Positions 8,574 through 17,778 of a stretch of DNA of 46,489 bases are shown here, piece by piece; within the stretch, counting starts at the first letter, position 1; each line of letters opens with the position of its first letter. The notes below the pieces were generated by a model. It searched no databases. It had not been told where the DNA came from and worked only from the letters and a program-made list of their open reading frames with translations. Source of the stretch: a virus; the IMG/VR virus record IMGVR_UViG_3300020281_000038, positions 1-46,489 of that record. One strand, 5' to 3'. Both the position numbers and the translations under genes were made by a program.

Positions 8574-10250
8574 TCAAAAAGTTCCACCGTCGATTGTGTT
8601 TGTCCAGACTGGAACTCCAGCTGAAGTGACGGTTAATATTTGATATGATGTAGTAGCATCAGTTCCTGTACCAGGAGATGCTATGTTTGCTGCTGCAGTA
8701 ACTTGCAAAGCACCTGCAGTGTTACCATAAATGATACCATTTGAGGTAAAGGTGCTTGCACCAGTACCACCAAACTGTACCTCAAGGTCAGTATCTAACT
8801 CTAAGTCACCTAGTACAACTGTACCACGCTGACCTGTTACGCCAAATACCCCATTGGTGTCAGTAGCGTTTTCAATGAATGTCCAAGCACCTAATCCATC
8901 AGCACCTCCAGATCTATCAAAACCAAAGAAACCAAACTTAGAGTTTGAACCGTCATAATAATGAACCTTTACACCACGATCTAACGCATCATTCGCTGAT
9001 CGTGTTACAGTAAATGTTGTACCTACAGCAAGTGTACCTGTTAGGTTTGCACTTAGTGTAAGTGTCTTAGTACCAACGTCGATACTAGAAATTGTAGTTG
9101 AGCCAGGAACGCCACTAGCAGAAGTGATTGAATCACCTGCACTGATGCCTGTTACTCTATCAACAACAACTTCTGCCTGTCCACTAGCAGCACTTGAAGT
9201 GTTAGTAAGAACTGTAGTAGGATCCCCTAATGCAATAGTAGGATCGTTGACACTCATCTCTGCAGAGTTAACAGTAGTTGTAGTACCATCAATCTGCAAG
9301 TCACCTTTGATAATAACCAATCCAGCTGCGTCTCCACCTGCAGGATATGGGTCAATGATCATCTCAGTACCAGCAGTGGTAGAGATGACATTACCATCCA
9401 TCTTCAACTGGTCAATAGTGAACTCACCAGTTTGACCTATGTTACCTTGAATGGTAGTGGTTCCATTAAAAGTAACTCCATTTTGGAATGTTGTGGTTGA
9501 ATTAACAGTCAACGCATCACCAGGTGCATCACCAATTTGAGCATCACCTTCAACTAGAAGAGAGCCAGCAGAGACTTTTCCTCCTACACCAACACCACCA
9601 ACAACTTGTAGTGCACCAGATGTGGAGTTAGTAGATGCAGTAGAGTCTGCAATTTTGACAGCAACCTGATTGTCAAACTCCCAATCAGCACCATCAACTC
9701 TTACTTTGTCTAGTGAAGTCTCATCATAACGGATACCACCATCCTTATTAGTACCGAAGTATAAACGAACATCATCAGCAACACGCAAGTCGGGGGTACC
9801 TGCAGCACGCTTGATGTCCAATACAGCATCGGAATCATTGAATACAAATTCAAGATCACCTGTGGTTCCAAATTCTAATTCTTGACCGTCCTGTATAACG
9901 ATCTTACCAGTACCATTTGCAGCTAAGACTATATCTGTATCTGCTGTACCAGTTGTAATAGTATTACCATTTATGTTTATATCATCTACGTTCCAGTTAT
10001 CAACCTTTGAATTGCTGTCTACGATGACTGCAGAACTGCCAGTAAGTGTACCTGCAACATGATCAAGCATGTCTGTGAAGTATTTACCACCAACTATCTG
10101 TGCAGCACCGTTATTATCACCGACAAACAGACGATCATCTGCGTTTGCCTGTGTACCGTTACCACCGATAGTTACGGCTAATTCACCGTAAGTAATGGTT
10201 CCTGGTGCTGTTGCTCCAGTACTCCTTTTAATGAGTATATTTGATGCCAT
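8574..10250 (-). CDS. Fibre-like virion protein, 558 aa
   Basis: A 558-residue beta-rich protein typical of phage fibre shafts. It begins MASNILIKRSTGATAPG, the same opening style as the 2404-aa protein. It has repeats of an INGNTI...TDIVLAANGTGKI type (about residues 90-115), an ADWEFDNQVAVKIADSTAS segment followed by SGALQVVGGVGVGGKVSAG (about 195-235), and another DPYPAGGDAAGLVIIKGDL repeat. The middle (about 350-410) has a beta insert with VTGISAGDSITSASG. The protein ends in IDGGTF, almost the same as the C-terminus of the 73-aa gene before it (INGGSF). Its ATG overlaps the upstream stop by one base. It is probably a fibre or fibre-hinge subunit, by family resemblance to marine T4-like phage proteins; the T4 gene counterpart is not assigned. 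Confidence 0.8.
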   Translation of the reverse strand: MASNILIKRSTGATAPGTITYGELAVTIGGNGTQANADDRLFVGDNNGAAQIVGGKYFTDMLDHVAGTLTGSSAVIVDSNSKVDNWNVDDININGNTITTGTADTDIVLAANGTGKIVIQDGQELEFGTTGDLEFVFNDSDAVLDIKRAAGTPDLRVADDVRLYFGTNKDGGIRYDETSLDKVRVDGADWEFDNQVAVKIADSTASTNSTSGALQVVGGVGVGGKVSAGSLLVEGDAQIGDAPGDALTVNSTTTFQNGVTFNGTTTIQGNIGQTGEFTIDQLKMDGNVISTTAGTEMIIDPYPAGGDAAGLVIIKGDLQIDGTTTTVNSAEMSVNDPTIALGDPTTVLTNTSSAASGQAEVVVDRVTGISAGDSITSASGVPGSTTISSIDVGTKTLTLSANLTGTLAVGTTFTVTRSANDALDRGVKVHYYDGSNSKFGFFGFDRSGGADGLGAWTFIENATDTNGVFGVTGQRGTVVLGDLELDTDLEVQFGGTGASTFTSNGIIYGNTAGALQVTAAANIASPGTGTDATTSYQILTVTSAGVPVWTNTIDGGTF

Positions 10251-10471
10251 CAGAAGCTACCCCCGTTGATAGTGATGTTATTTAAGACGTTTGTTGGTAC
10301 AAATTTTGTATCTGTAGCAGAGTAAACAAGAACAGCTCCATCAGATAATCCACCTTGTGATGTATCTGTTAGGTCTACATCGGACATTCCTCCGATAGTA
10401 CCACCTCCACCACCTGTGGCAACTCGTGTCACCTTAGGTACGGATTGATCTCCAAATCTTAATCTTGCCAT
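10250..10471 (-). CDS. Small fibre-associated protein, 73 aa
   Basis: A short protein: MARLRFGDQSVPKVTRV, a glycine-rich linker (GGGGGTIGG), then a DVDLTDTSQGGLSDGAVLVY segment and the C-terminus NNITINGGSF. The second half resembles the repeated 'DGAxLVYxxxTxKFVPxN' ends of cyanophage fibre proteins, and its last residues echo the end of the 558-aa protein downstream. Start and stop codons overlap both neighbours by one base (positions 10471 and 10250), so it is translated as part of a coupled run. The role is likely structural, as a short fibre segment or cap. A fused or split relation to the 558-aa protein is possible. Confidence 0.7.
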   Translation of the reverse strand: MARLRFGDQSVPKVTRVATGGGGGTIGGMSDVDLTDTSQGGLSDGAVLVYSATDTKFVPTNVLNNITINGGSF

Positions 10472-10809
10472 TAGAGTGTTACCCCCTCAAGTACGCTTAC
10501 AGAACCTTCGAGCACTCTGGATTTTGTTCCAGATGCTGCAGTAATAACTACATCATATACATAACGACCTGACTTCATTGCGGCCGTTTGTCCATTTGTT
10601 AGAGATAACTGTATCTGTCCAGATGTAGCAGGAGATAGAACTGCTGCTGTCACTGTTGTAGAAGTGCTACTTGTATAGTGCTTTTTGATTTTACAAGCTA
10701 CTGTATACCCAGTAAGGTTAAATGCAGTACCATTATCATTCTCCACTGTAAAATCAATGGTGAAATCCGCACCTTGGTAAATCAATAAGTTGGATACAGC
10801 ACTAGCCAT
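10471..10809 (-). CDS. Ig-like/BppU-N-like virion protein, 112 aa
   Basis: A compact all-beta protein of 112 residues. The opening LLIYQGADFTIDFTVENDN, the NLTGYTVACKIKKHY strand pair and the late GRYVYDVVITAASG strand follow the layout of the BppU N-terminal-like fold seen in phage baseplate and receptor-binding proteins. It starts 20 bases after a CTAAATAA late box and is coupled by a one-base overlap to the 73-aa gene. No catalytic residues are visible. It is probably a baseplate or fibre attachment domain; the fold assignment is by eye. Confidence 0.7.
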   Translation of the reverse strand: MASAVSNLLIYQGADFTIDFTVENDNGTAFNLTGYTVACKIKKHYTSSTSTTVTAAVLSPATSGQIQLSLTNGQTAAMKSGRYVYDVVITAASGTKSRVLEGSVSVLEGVTL

Positions 10810-10828
10810 TCTCTAATAATTTCCTATA

Positions 10829-10836
10829 TTATTTAG
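10829..10836 (-). promoter_or_regulatory. Late promoter variant CTAAATAA
   Basis: The minus strand reads CTAAATAA 20 bases before the ATG at 10809, a common variant of the T4-type late box. The distance to the start is the same as for the perfect boxes at 1204, 19313 and 36785. Confidence 0.6.
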
Positions 10837-10843
10837 CTTAAAC

Positions 10844-11062
10844 CTATTTATCCTCTTTCTGGACTAAAGTATTTACAAGTTCTTTTAGTTCATTAACTTC
10901 ATTACGTAAAACTTCTAAATCTCTATCCTTCCTTAATGCATCTTGACGTGCTTTTTTATAAGCCTCATATCCAGACATATCAGTATTTAAAATCGCATTA
11001 GATTGCGGATCTCTGCCTAAGGAGTTGTGTCCATCGACAGGGATTAATTCAATTTCATCCAT
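10844..11062 (-). CDS. Small coiled-coil protein, 72 aa
   Basis: A 72-residue protein. The first 35 residues hold a conserved-looking DGHNSLGRDPQSNAILNTD segment, and the last 35 form a charged coiled coil (DLEVLRNEVNELKELVNTLV with heptad spacing). Proteins of this two-part design are common in the structural region of marine T4-like phages. Its ATG overlaps the stop of the 2238-aa gene by one base. The function is unknown; the coiled coil suggests oligomerisation within the virion or a scaffold role. Confidence 0.75.
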   Translation of the reverse strand: MDEIELIPVDGHNSLGRDPQSNAILNTDMSGYEAYKKARQDALRKDRDLEVLRNEVNELKELVNTLVQKEDK

Positions 11063-14000
11063 TATGCTAAAGCTATTGCTCTAAAGTCTTTTACCCTTGG
11101 TATGTATGGTTGATTACGTCCTAATAAAGAAATCTTAATTTGGAAACCATCAAATTCATCAGTGTCTTCAATAGTATATTCATAGTCAGTAAATGTACTT
11201 AGATCATTTTGAGGAATTAAAGCACCGTTATCTGGCACACCTGTAGTGTTAAAGAATCTAAATTCTAAATCATCAAGGCTACCTGCATAACCAACAGGAA
11301 CCAACTTGTACATTACTACAATCTTAGAATCAGTCCATGTGTTTGCTGCACACATGACTTTCAATCCAGTTGCACTCTTCTCCATTCTAGCAACCTTAGT
11401 AATATAGTTAGAAGCACACTCTCCACCAACACCACTAGTAGGTTCTATATTATTGTATACATTACCTGTTGTAATAATCTGGCATCTAGTTAGGTCAACA
11501 ACAGGAGACAGATGACTTACCTCTGTAGTAAGATCAAGTTCCATAGTGAATGACTTAACGTTATTCATTCTATTAATTTCATTTAGTTGGTTTGCAATCA
11601 CCTTAGTTGCAGGGAAGTAATTCTCTTCTCCAACAGTAACGTCAGTATATGCAGTGTCCTTAACAAATGATGTTTCTGCACTAGAAGTACCGAAAGGACC
11701 ACAAGATGTTCCACTTGTACCTTGAACTCTAACAGCTAATCCTGTTTGAGGTTCTATCTGAGACTGTATTTGCGGAGTAAGAACATCCCAAGGAATGTTT
11801 TGTGATACAAGAATGCCAGGACCTCCAGACTGAATACTCTTACCTGCATTCTTAGAGTTAATCTTTAAGTTGTAACTATGAGGACTATTGATAGAGATAA
11901 TTCCACCAGTTGTACTATTATGAGTTGTATTGACCAATGTTAGTGGAATACCTGCAATGTTATAGCATTGAACTACAGCATTTTGCAAATGAGCTTTACC
12001 AGTACCCGTTCCTGAAGAACCTGAATAGTTTCTACCAGAAGCATTGATAGTTAACGTATTACCATTAATAGCCTCATATGCAATTATTTCATCTCCACTA
12101 CCATTTTCTTCTGTACCAAGTATCTTAACGAAACCTAAGTTAGAACTACTTACAGCAGAACCACCTATCGTAGTATGGAATTGAGATGCATCAGCAACAA
12201 CTAATTGTGCACCAGTTGCTGTGGCCGACAATCCACCAGATGCAGATATAGTAGTATCTGGAACCTCAGATATAACACCGCTAACGTCAACATAGTTAAG
12301 TGCAGATTGCATACCATGATTACTATGGAATACTCTTATTTCATCACTACCTGCAGTAAACTTCATTGAATTAGGTGCAAGTCTTAAAGAACCACCATTA
12401 CTTTCTCCAAGAGTAGCGTTCTCTAATACTAACTTAGAAGGTGCAGCTGTAGTAGGTACAGTAAAGTCTGCTCTGTAAATCTTGAACATCAAATCTTCTA
12501 ACTGAGATGGAGTCCATGTAGATGCGTTCTGTGACTTGAATAGAACACCGATATATGGTTGTTCAGATATTTTCTCTCCAAGGTGTGCAGCATCAATAGC
12601 ATCTCTACCAAGAATTGAAATGAATACCTTATACTGGTTGGAGTCTGATGTAATCACAATAGCATGTTCTTTTCTTTCCTGTATGAATACTGGAGACTTG
12701 AATGTAAATGTAGTAGGCTTAGAAGCATCAGATGATGTAAATACATCTTCAGCATCTAATACAACTTTTGAGAATGGCAACACTGTCTGTGTTGGAGTAC
12801 CATTTTCAACAGTTCTAATATCAACAGCAACTGGAATTTCTGGATCTTTAGTAAAGAAGAATAAATCAAGCTTAGTTAAGAATACTCCACCATCAAGTGC
12901 AGAATCATCAACAAGGAAAGTTTGTGCAAGAGGGTCAACCCATCTTGTCTCTTCAGTTTCATCAACAGAAACACTTGTAAGTGTTCTAGCATCCTTCATT
13001 TGCTCAGATGTTACCTTAGCATTTCTTACAGATATGATAGTCTCCTGTGTAGTCTGTAGAATACCAGATGAAGTAAATTCTACCTCACCACTACTATCTG
13101 ATACGCCAGGTACTTTACTATCACCAGCAGAATCACTCAATCTAAACAGTTTAGTACCAGTCTTAAACTTCTGTACACCTTGTTTGCTAGGACTGTCAAT
13201 AAAGAACGATCCTTTAAGTTTTCCTTTCTTATCTGTAATTAAATCTTTATTAGATACTTTTGCAATAGCACCAGATGTTTCTCCTATAATATAATCATTA
13301 ATCTTAGGAGAACCAAAGTAAGTACCCTTGGCCTGATCACCAAGAGATCTAGTATCAATATTAATGAATGCTAGGTTTGATGTATAATCTGTTGTGGATG
13401 AAATATCTGTACCGTCTAATGGGTTGATTTGGAATCCATCATTAGGTGCAGATACCTTTCCTTTAAATCTGATTACTGGTTTAGCAGGAGCAGTAGTAGC
13501 AGATACAGATACAGTTTCACCAATCTGGAAAGGAATGTTATTCGTCTTTGGATCAGTAGATGTATCCTTAATAACTCCCATGATCTTAGGAGTAATAAGT
13601 TTCTGAGGTAGTGCAATACCATCAAAGAATGGATAGAATTTAGTTCTTGGTTTTAACTTTTCACAAGAAAATTCAATATTTCTTGAACGCATAAACTGAA
13701 TATGCTCTACAGAAACAACTTTATTACCCAATGATTCCTGTTCAATCACAGGAGTTACTCTATATCTAATACCTGTTCTTGTTTGTTTTGTGGTAGTTGT
13801 AGTAGTTGTAGTGACAGTTCTACGTTGCTGTCTTCTACCTTTTCCACCATCAGTTCTCCATTTACCAGTTTTCTTATTAATGTCAGTTCCAGTCCATGTG
13901 GTTTTCCATGAGTTCCACTGTATAGGTGCAAAACCATTTTGATCTGCATTGTAATCTCTAACTGTAGTTAAGAAATTACCTTCTACAACAGGACCTTGAA

Positions 14001-17000
14001 TAGGACTGAGTGATGTTGTATCTACCCAGTTGTCTGATTCTGGATATAGTTGAATATCACCCATGTATGTAAATACGTTAAATGGGTTGACATTCTCCAC
14101 ACCAGATGCATAGGGCTGATCAATTAAGACCGAATCAGTATATGGAAGAGTAACTATATCTTCGCTACTGGTAGTAACATTCTGTGATGATGTGCTATAT
14201 GTTATGGGTACTGCAGTAGTATAGTGAGTTGGTCTAAGTTGACCTTCTTCAAAATCAAGCGAAACTCTATAGTCTGGATGTAAGGTATCACTAGTTGCAA
14301 GACTTGCAAAGTTATCTACTACAAATCCATTCTTAAATCTGCTAAGACCACTAGTGTCTCTAATTTCCATACTTGCAGTCTCACTTTCAAGTAGTGATAA
14401 CTGTGTATAGAATTCAAGTGTCTTAATTCTATCTTCTAACTGTTGTATATCTCTAAACGTATATCTCTTGAAGTTTGTTTCTTTAATCTCAATATCTTCT
14501 TCAACATTGAACACATATGGTTGATATGTCAAAGTTCCTAATAACATTGCATCATCAAGGTCATCAGGAGATACTGGATCAGATGCAGGTGCACCTTTGA
14601 CTACCTGAATTAGACTGTTCTTACTCATAAAGACTTTATCTACTCTTCCAAGATAGTATTGTAAACTTAGAAGTGTAGTATCTCCTTGGCCAGGTATACC
14701 TGTTAAGTTACCAGTAAATGCTCTATTTGCAAAATCAAAATACTTAGTGTCGCTTAAAACATATGGAGAAGTTATAGAACCTGCATTAGTTAATTTTTCT
14801 GTAACTATTGGTCTGAAGTCAATTACGTTTCTGAGAGGGTTGTCACCGAACTCTGGAATTATCTTGTAATCTTCAGTAGGATATGAATCTACAGTATATG
14901 GATTGATACCTGCTGTGGTTAGGAAACGATCGAATATAATGTAAATTCTATTAGTTGGTTCTGCATAACCAAACTTTCTAACAATAGATGAGTAGTCGTA
15001 ATATTGATCTCTCTGACCATCATCTAGAGTGAAACTGTCAGTAATATCTTTTGATCCTAAAGTTGGAGAACCAGCAATCTTAAGAGTAGCACCTCCATCA
15101 GCAGTTATGGTTTCATTGTCAGAGAATACGTCACCTTCAATTGGAAGGAAGTAAACAATATTACCATTAGTTGCAACCACTCTAGCTCTAGAACCAGAAC
15201 TATCTCCAGTAATAACTTCGTCTACAGAAAGAGCACCAACTAAATTGGTCTGTGTAAAGTTAGGTATTACAGGATCGTTTGAATCTTGAGATTCTAATAC
15301 AGCTTTTAATTTATATACATCACCAGTACCAAGAGATATACGAGTATCACCAATTCTATGACCATAACCAACTAGAGACTGTGTTAGTCCATTTACAGCA
15401 GATCCAAAGGTTTTATCTACCTTTAGAACTTTCATCTTCTCATTGGTCTTTGCTTTTGCAGATCTATTAGAACTGTAAACCGTACCAATAACATTTACAC
15501 TACTAACACCACTGAGACCTTGAAGCGTAACACTCTGAGTATTTGCTGAACTACCACTAATGGTAAATCCATTACCTGAGGTTAATACATTACCATCACC
15601 TGTACCTCCAGTAACAATAACTCTAAAGTCATCTGCATCACTAGCATCTCTCCATACAAGGCCAGCACCTGCATCAATACTTACATTACCACCACTAACA
15701 GATTGTGCAGTAACACTCTTTCTAAAGAAACCAGCTGGATTTTGAGTATTGTCATTATTAGTATTCTTAACTGCCTTGTATCCAAGAGGTGATACTAATG
15801 CTTTATTTTGTGCTTCTTTAATTTCAGCACGAGTTCTGACAATAGCACCAGTAACATTACCATTTGTCATGTTACCTGTATTAATCTTGGTTACATTAAA
15901 TGCATATGCACTACTCAAAAGAGTTACTCTTGCTCTGTGTGCTACGCCATTATTTCCAAACTCAACAATATCCCCAACTCTCAACTGACTATTATAGTTT
16001 GAAAGTGTTGAGGTTACAGTTGCGGTGGATCCAACTCCAGTACTATTAACTGATGATAAGATTGTACCTGAACCAGGTAGTGCTACCTGAACATCTAATA
16101 CTGCATCAGCAGTACCTGCACCACTATTAAATGCATATGACTTAACATCACCCATACCAAACTTGGTAATTGTAGAGATAGTTCTACTTCCACTAAGTCC
16201 ACCATTTCCACTTGAAGCTGCAGTATCATAGTCTAACTTCTCACCTACAACAAACTCACCAGTAATATTAGTAAGATACCCAGTTACACTAGATCCACTA
16301 ACAAGAATAGCAGTAGCACCAGATGTTCTACCTACAACAAGTCTTTCAGCAGTCCAAGATACACCTGATCCAGCCCCAAGAACAATCTGTGTATAGAAAT
16401 CAGTGTCAACAACATTTGCTTTATAGGTATTTGTAGTTGCAAAACCAGGAGTTCCAGAGTTTTGATCCACATCAATCACTCTAGTTCTACCGATAACAGT
16501 ACCTGCAGGTGTGCCTGGTGTTGTGGTTACTACGTCTCTAAGCTCAACGGTCTCATATATTGTTGGTACTACATGTACATTTGTCATCAAGACAAAGTTA
16601 CCAAAGTTTGATGCTATAGATTTATTAGTTTCTGTCTCAAAAGTTCTTGGTTTCTCTACATCTTTATATGTGGTAGATAATCTTTCTGTCCTATAACCTT
16701 GTACATATGCTTGTCCAGAAGATAATTGTACAGAAATATTTGCTTCAGATGGTGAAACACCTCCAGAAGTAGTGCCATTTGCAGTATATACACCATTATT
16801 AAACCCATCATCTAGGTTTTCTCTTACGTCAAGCTTAAATTTCTTAACGTAATAATCCCCAGACTCTTCTTTAGTCCTAGTTGCAAGGATGTCATTGATA
16901 AATCCTAACTCACTACGCTCTACCTTTTTCTCTAATTTACCTGCATTAGTACGTAAAAGTTCAATAAAGTCAGCAGAGTTTGGATCAGTAAGTAATTTTT

Positions 17001-17778
17001 TAACTAATGTTAGTGTAATCTTAAATCTATCTGCACCTGGTGCTGAGAAGTTAGTGCTTCCAATAGCATTATCATATAACGTTGCGTCCTCATCAGCAGT
17101 TATTATCCTTTCTTCTACCTTCAATCCTACCTTATATGATGGATTAGTCTCGTATTGGTCTAATATAATAGTCTGTTCGGCTACATTAGCAAAGTATCCT
17201 CTAACATAATATACACCAGCACCAACGTTAGCAGTTGATCCTTGTGAGTTTGCATTAGAATTTAAGAGTTGTGCAAGAGGTGTTCCAGCTGTGATAGTTG
17301 TAGAAGCGTAAGTAATATCACTTTCACAGGTAAATGTCTCACCATCAGTAAATGTGGTGGTAACATTGTCGTTAGCCTTCTGAATATAGTTTATGTAAAA
17401 TGAAATATTGTTTCTTGTTGATGTAGTAGCACTAATAGAGAATAGAATACGAGCACGAACACCAGATGTAGATCCCTTAATAATCTGACCATCAAGTGCA
17501 GTTCTATAGTTTTCTACATCAAGATTAAGATAAGTATTTTGAATTATGACACAAGGAACTTTCTTGTTAAGAGTAGTACCACCAGGAATTACCATGGCAC
17601 CTTCTTTATACACACCTTGACCAAATGTGTCAATTTGATTTTGTAATAAGCTCTGAAGCGTAGTAAGTTCTCTAGCTTGGACTGGATAGCCAGGCTTAAA
17701 AAGTACTTTTAGAAAACCCTTATTTGCGTCAAAGTCGTCGAAATAAGGAGCTATATTCAGGTTCGTATTCTGTGCCAT
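11062..17778 (-). CDS. DUF4815-like giant virion protein, 2238 aa
   Basis: The N-terminus (IAPYFDDFDANKGFLKVLFK, then PGYPVQARELTTLQSLLQNQ) matches the DUF4815 type of phage virion protein. The central part contains many beta repeats. Around residues 1100-1200 lies a helical stretch (FRDIQQLEDRIKTLEFYTQL) that probably forms a coiled coil. Near residues 1310-1340 is a strongly basic, threonine-only linker (RRQQRRTVTTTTTTTT), followed by a domain with FSCEKLKPRTKFYPFFDG. The C-terminal region (about 1950-2238) reads as a compact beta domain ending VKDFRAIALA. The gene directly follows gp8 (stop at 17779, ATG at 17778), so it occupies the position of the outer baseplate genes (9-12) in T4. It is probably a peripheral baseplate or fibre-attachment protein; the exact role is inferred. 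Confidence 0.85.
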   Translation of the reverse strand: MAQNTNLNIAPYFDDFDANKGFLKVLFKPGYPVQARELTTLQSLLQNQIDTFGQGVYKEGAMVIPGGTTLNKKVPCVIIQNTYLNLDVENYRTALDGQIIKGSTSGVRARILFSISATTSTRNNISFYINYIQKANDNVTTTFTDGETFTCESDITYASTTITAGTPLAQLLNSNANSQGSTANVGAGVYYVRGYFANVAEQTIILDQYETNPSYKVGLKVEERIITADEDATLYDNAIGSTNFSAPGADRFKITLTLVKKLLTDPNSADFIELLRTNAGKLEKKVERSELGFINDILATRTKEESGDYYVKKFKLDVRENLDDGFNNGVYTANGTTSGGVSPSEANISVQLSSGQAYVQGYRTERLSTTYKDVEKPRTFETETNKSIASNFGNFVLMTNVHVVPTIYETVELRDVVTTTPGTPAGTVIGRTRVIDVDQNSGTPGFATTNTYKANVVDTDFYTQIVLGAGSGVSWTAERLVVGRTSGATAILVSGSSVTGYLTNITGEFVVGEKLDYDTAASSGNGGLSGSRTISTITKFGMGDVKSYAFNSGAGTADAVLDVQVALPGSGTILSSVNSTGVGSTATVTSTLSNYNSQLRVGDIVEFGNNGVAHRARVTLLSSAYAFNVTKINTGNMTNGNVTGAIVRTRAEIKEAQNKALVSPLGYKAVKNTNNDNTQNPAGFFRKSVTAQSVSGGNVSIDAGAGLVWRDASDADDFRVIVTGGTGDGNVLTSGNGFTISGSSANTQSVTLQGLSGVSSVNVIGTVYSSNRSAKAKTNEKMKVLKVDKTFGSAVNGLTQSLVGYGHRIGDTRISLGTGDVYKLKAVLESQDSNDPVIPNFTQTNLVGALSVDEVITGDSSGSRARVVATNGNIVYFLPIEGDVFSDNETITADGGATLKIAGSPTLGSKDITDSFTLDDGQRDQYYDYSSIVRKFGYAEPTNRIYIIFDRFLTTAGINPYTVDSYPTEDYKIIPEFGDNPLRNVIDFRPIVTEKLTNAGSITSPYVLSDTKYFDFANRAFTGNLTGIPGQGDTTLLSLQYYLGRVDKVFMSKNSLIQVVKGAPASDPVSPDDLDDAMLLGTLTYQPYVFNVEEDIEIKETNFKRYTFRDIQQLEDRIKTLEFYTQLSLLESETASMEIRDTSGLSRFKNGFVVDNFASLATSDTLHPDYRVSLDFEEGQLRPTHYTTAVPITYSTSSQNVTTSSEDIVTLPYTDSVLIDQPYASGVENVNPFNVFTYMGDIQLYPESDNWVDTTSLSPIQGPVVEGNFLTTVRDYNADQNGFAPIQWNSWKTTWTGTDINKKTGKWRTDGGKGRRQQRRTVTTTTTTTTKQTRTGIRYRVTPVIEQESLGNKVVSVEHIQFMRSRNIEFSCEKLKPRTKFYPFFDGIALPQKLITPKIMGVIKDTSTDPKTNNIPFQIGETVSVSATTAPAKPVIRFKGKVSAPNDGFQINPLDGTDISSTTDYTSNLAFINIDTRSLGDQAKGTYFGSPKINDYIIGETSGAIAKVSNKDLITDKKGKLKGSFFIDSPSKQGVQKFKTGTKLFRLSDSAGDSKVPGVSDSSGEVEFTSSGILQTTQETIISVRNAKVTSEQMKDARTLTSVSVDETEETRWVDPLAQTFLVDDSALDGGVFLTKLDLFFFTKDPEIPVAVDIRTVENGTPTQTVLPFSKVVLDAEDVFTSSDASKPTTFTFKSPVFIQERKEHAIVITSDSNQYKVFISILGRDAIDAAHLGEKISEQPYIGVLFKSQNASTWTPSQLEDLMFKIYRADFTVPTTAAPSKLVLENATLGESNGGSLRLAPNSMKFTAGSDEIRVFHSNHGMQSALNYVDVSGVISEVPDTTISASGGLSATATGAQLVVADASQFHTTIGGSAVSSSNLGFVKILGTEENGSGDEIIAYEAINGNTLTINASGRNYSGSSGTGTGKAHLQNAVVQCYNIAGIPLTLVNTTHNSTTGGIISINSPHSYNLKINSKNAGKSIQSGGPGILVSQNIPWDVLTPQIQSQIEPQTGLAVRVQGTSGTSCGPFGTSSAETSFVKDTAYTDVTVGEENYFPATKVIANQLNEINRMNNVKSFTMELDLTTEVSHLSPVVDLTRCQIITTGNVYNNIEPTSGVGGECASNYITKVARMEKSATGLKVMCAANTWTDSKIVVMYKLVPVGYAGSLDDLEFRFFNTTGVPDNGALIPQNDLSTFTDYEYTIEDTDEFDGFQIKISLLGRNQPYIPRVKDFRAIALA

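Noticed and set aside
12536-13294. Long plus-strand frame (252 codons) within the 2238-aa gene
   Set aside because: It lies antisense to a convincing DUF4815-like gene, has a Ser/Val/Leu-rich composition typical of shadow frames and no ribosome site.
13755-13949. Minus-strand 64-codon frame inside the 2238-aa gene
   Set aside because: Out-of-frame shadow of the threonine-run linker and its neighbours.
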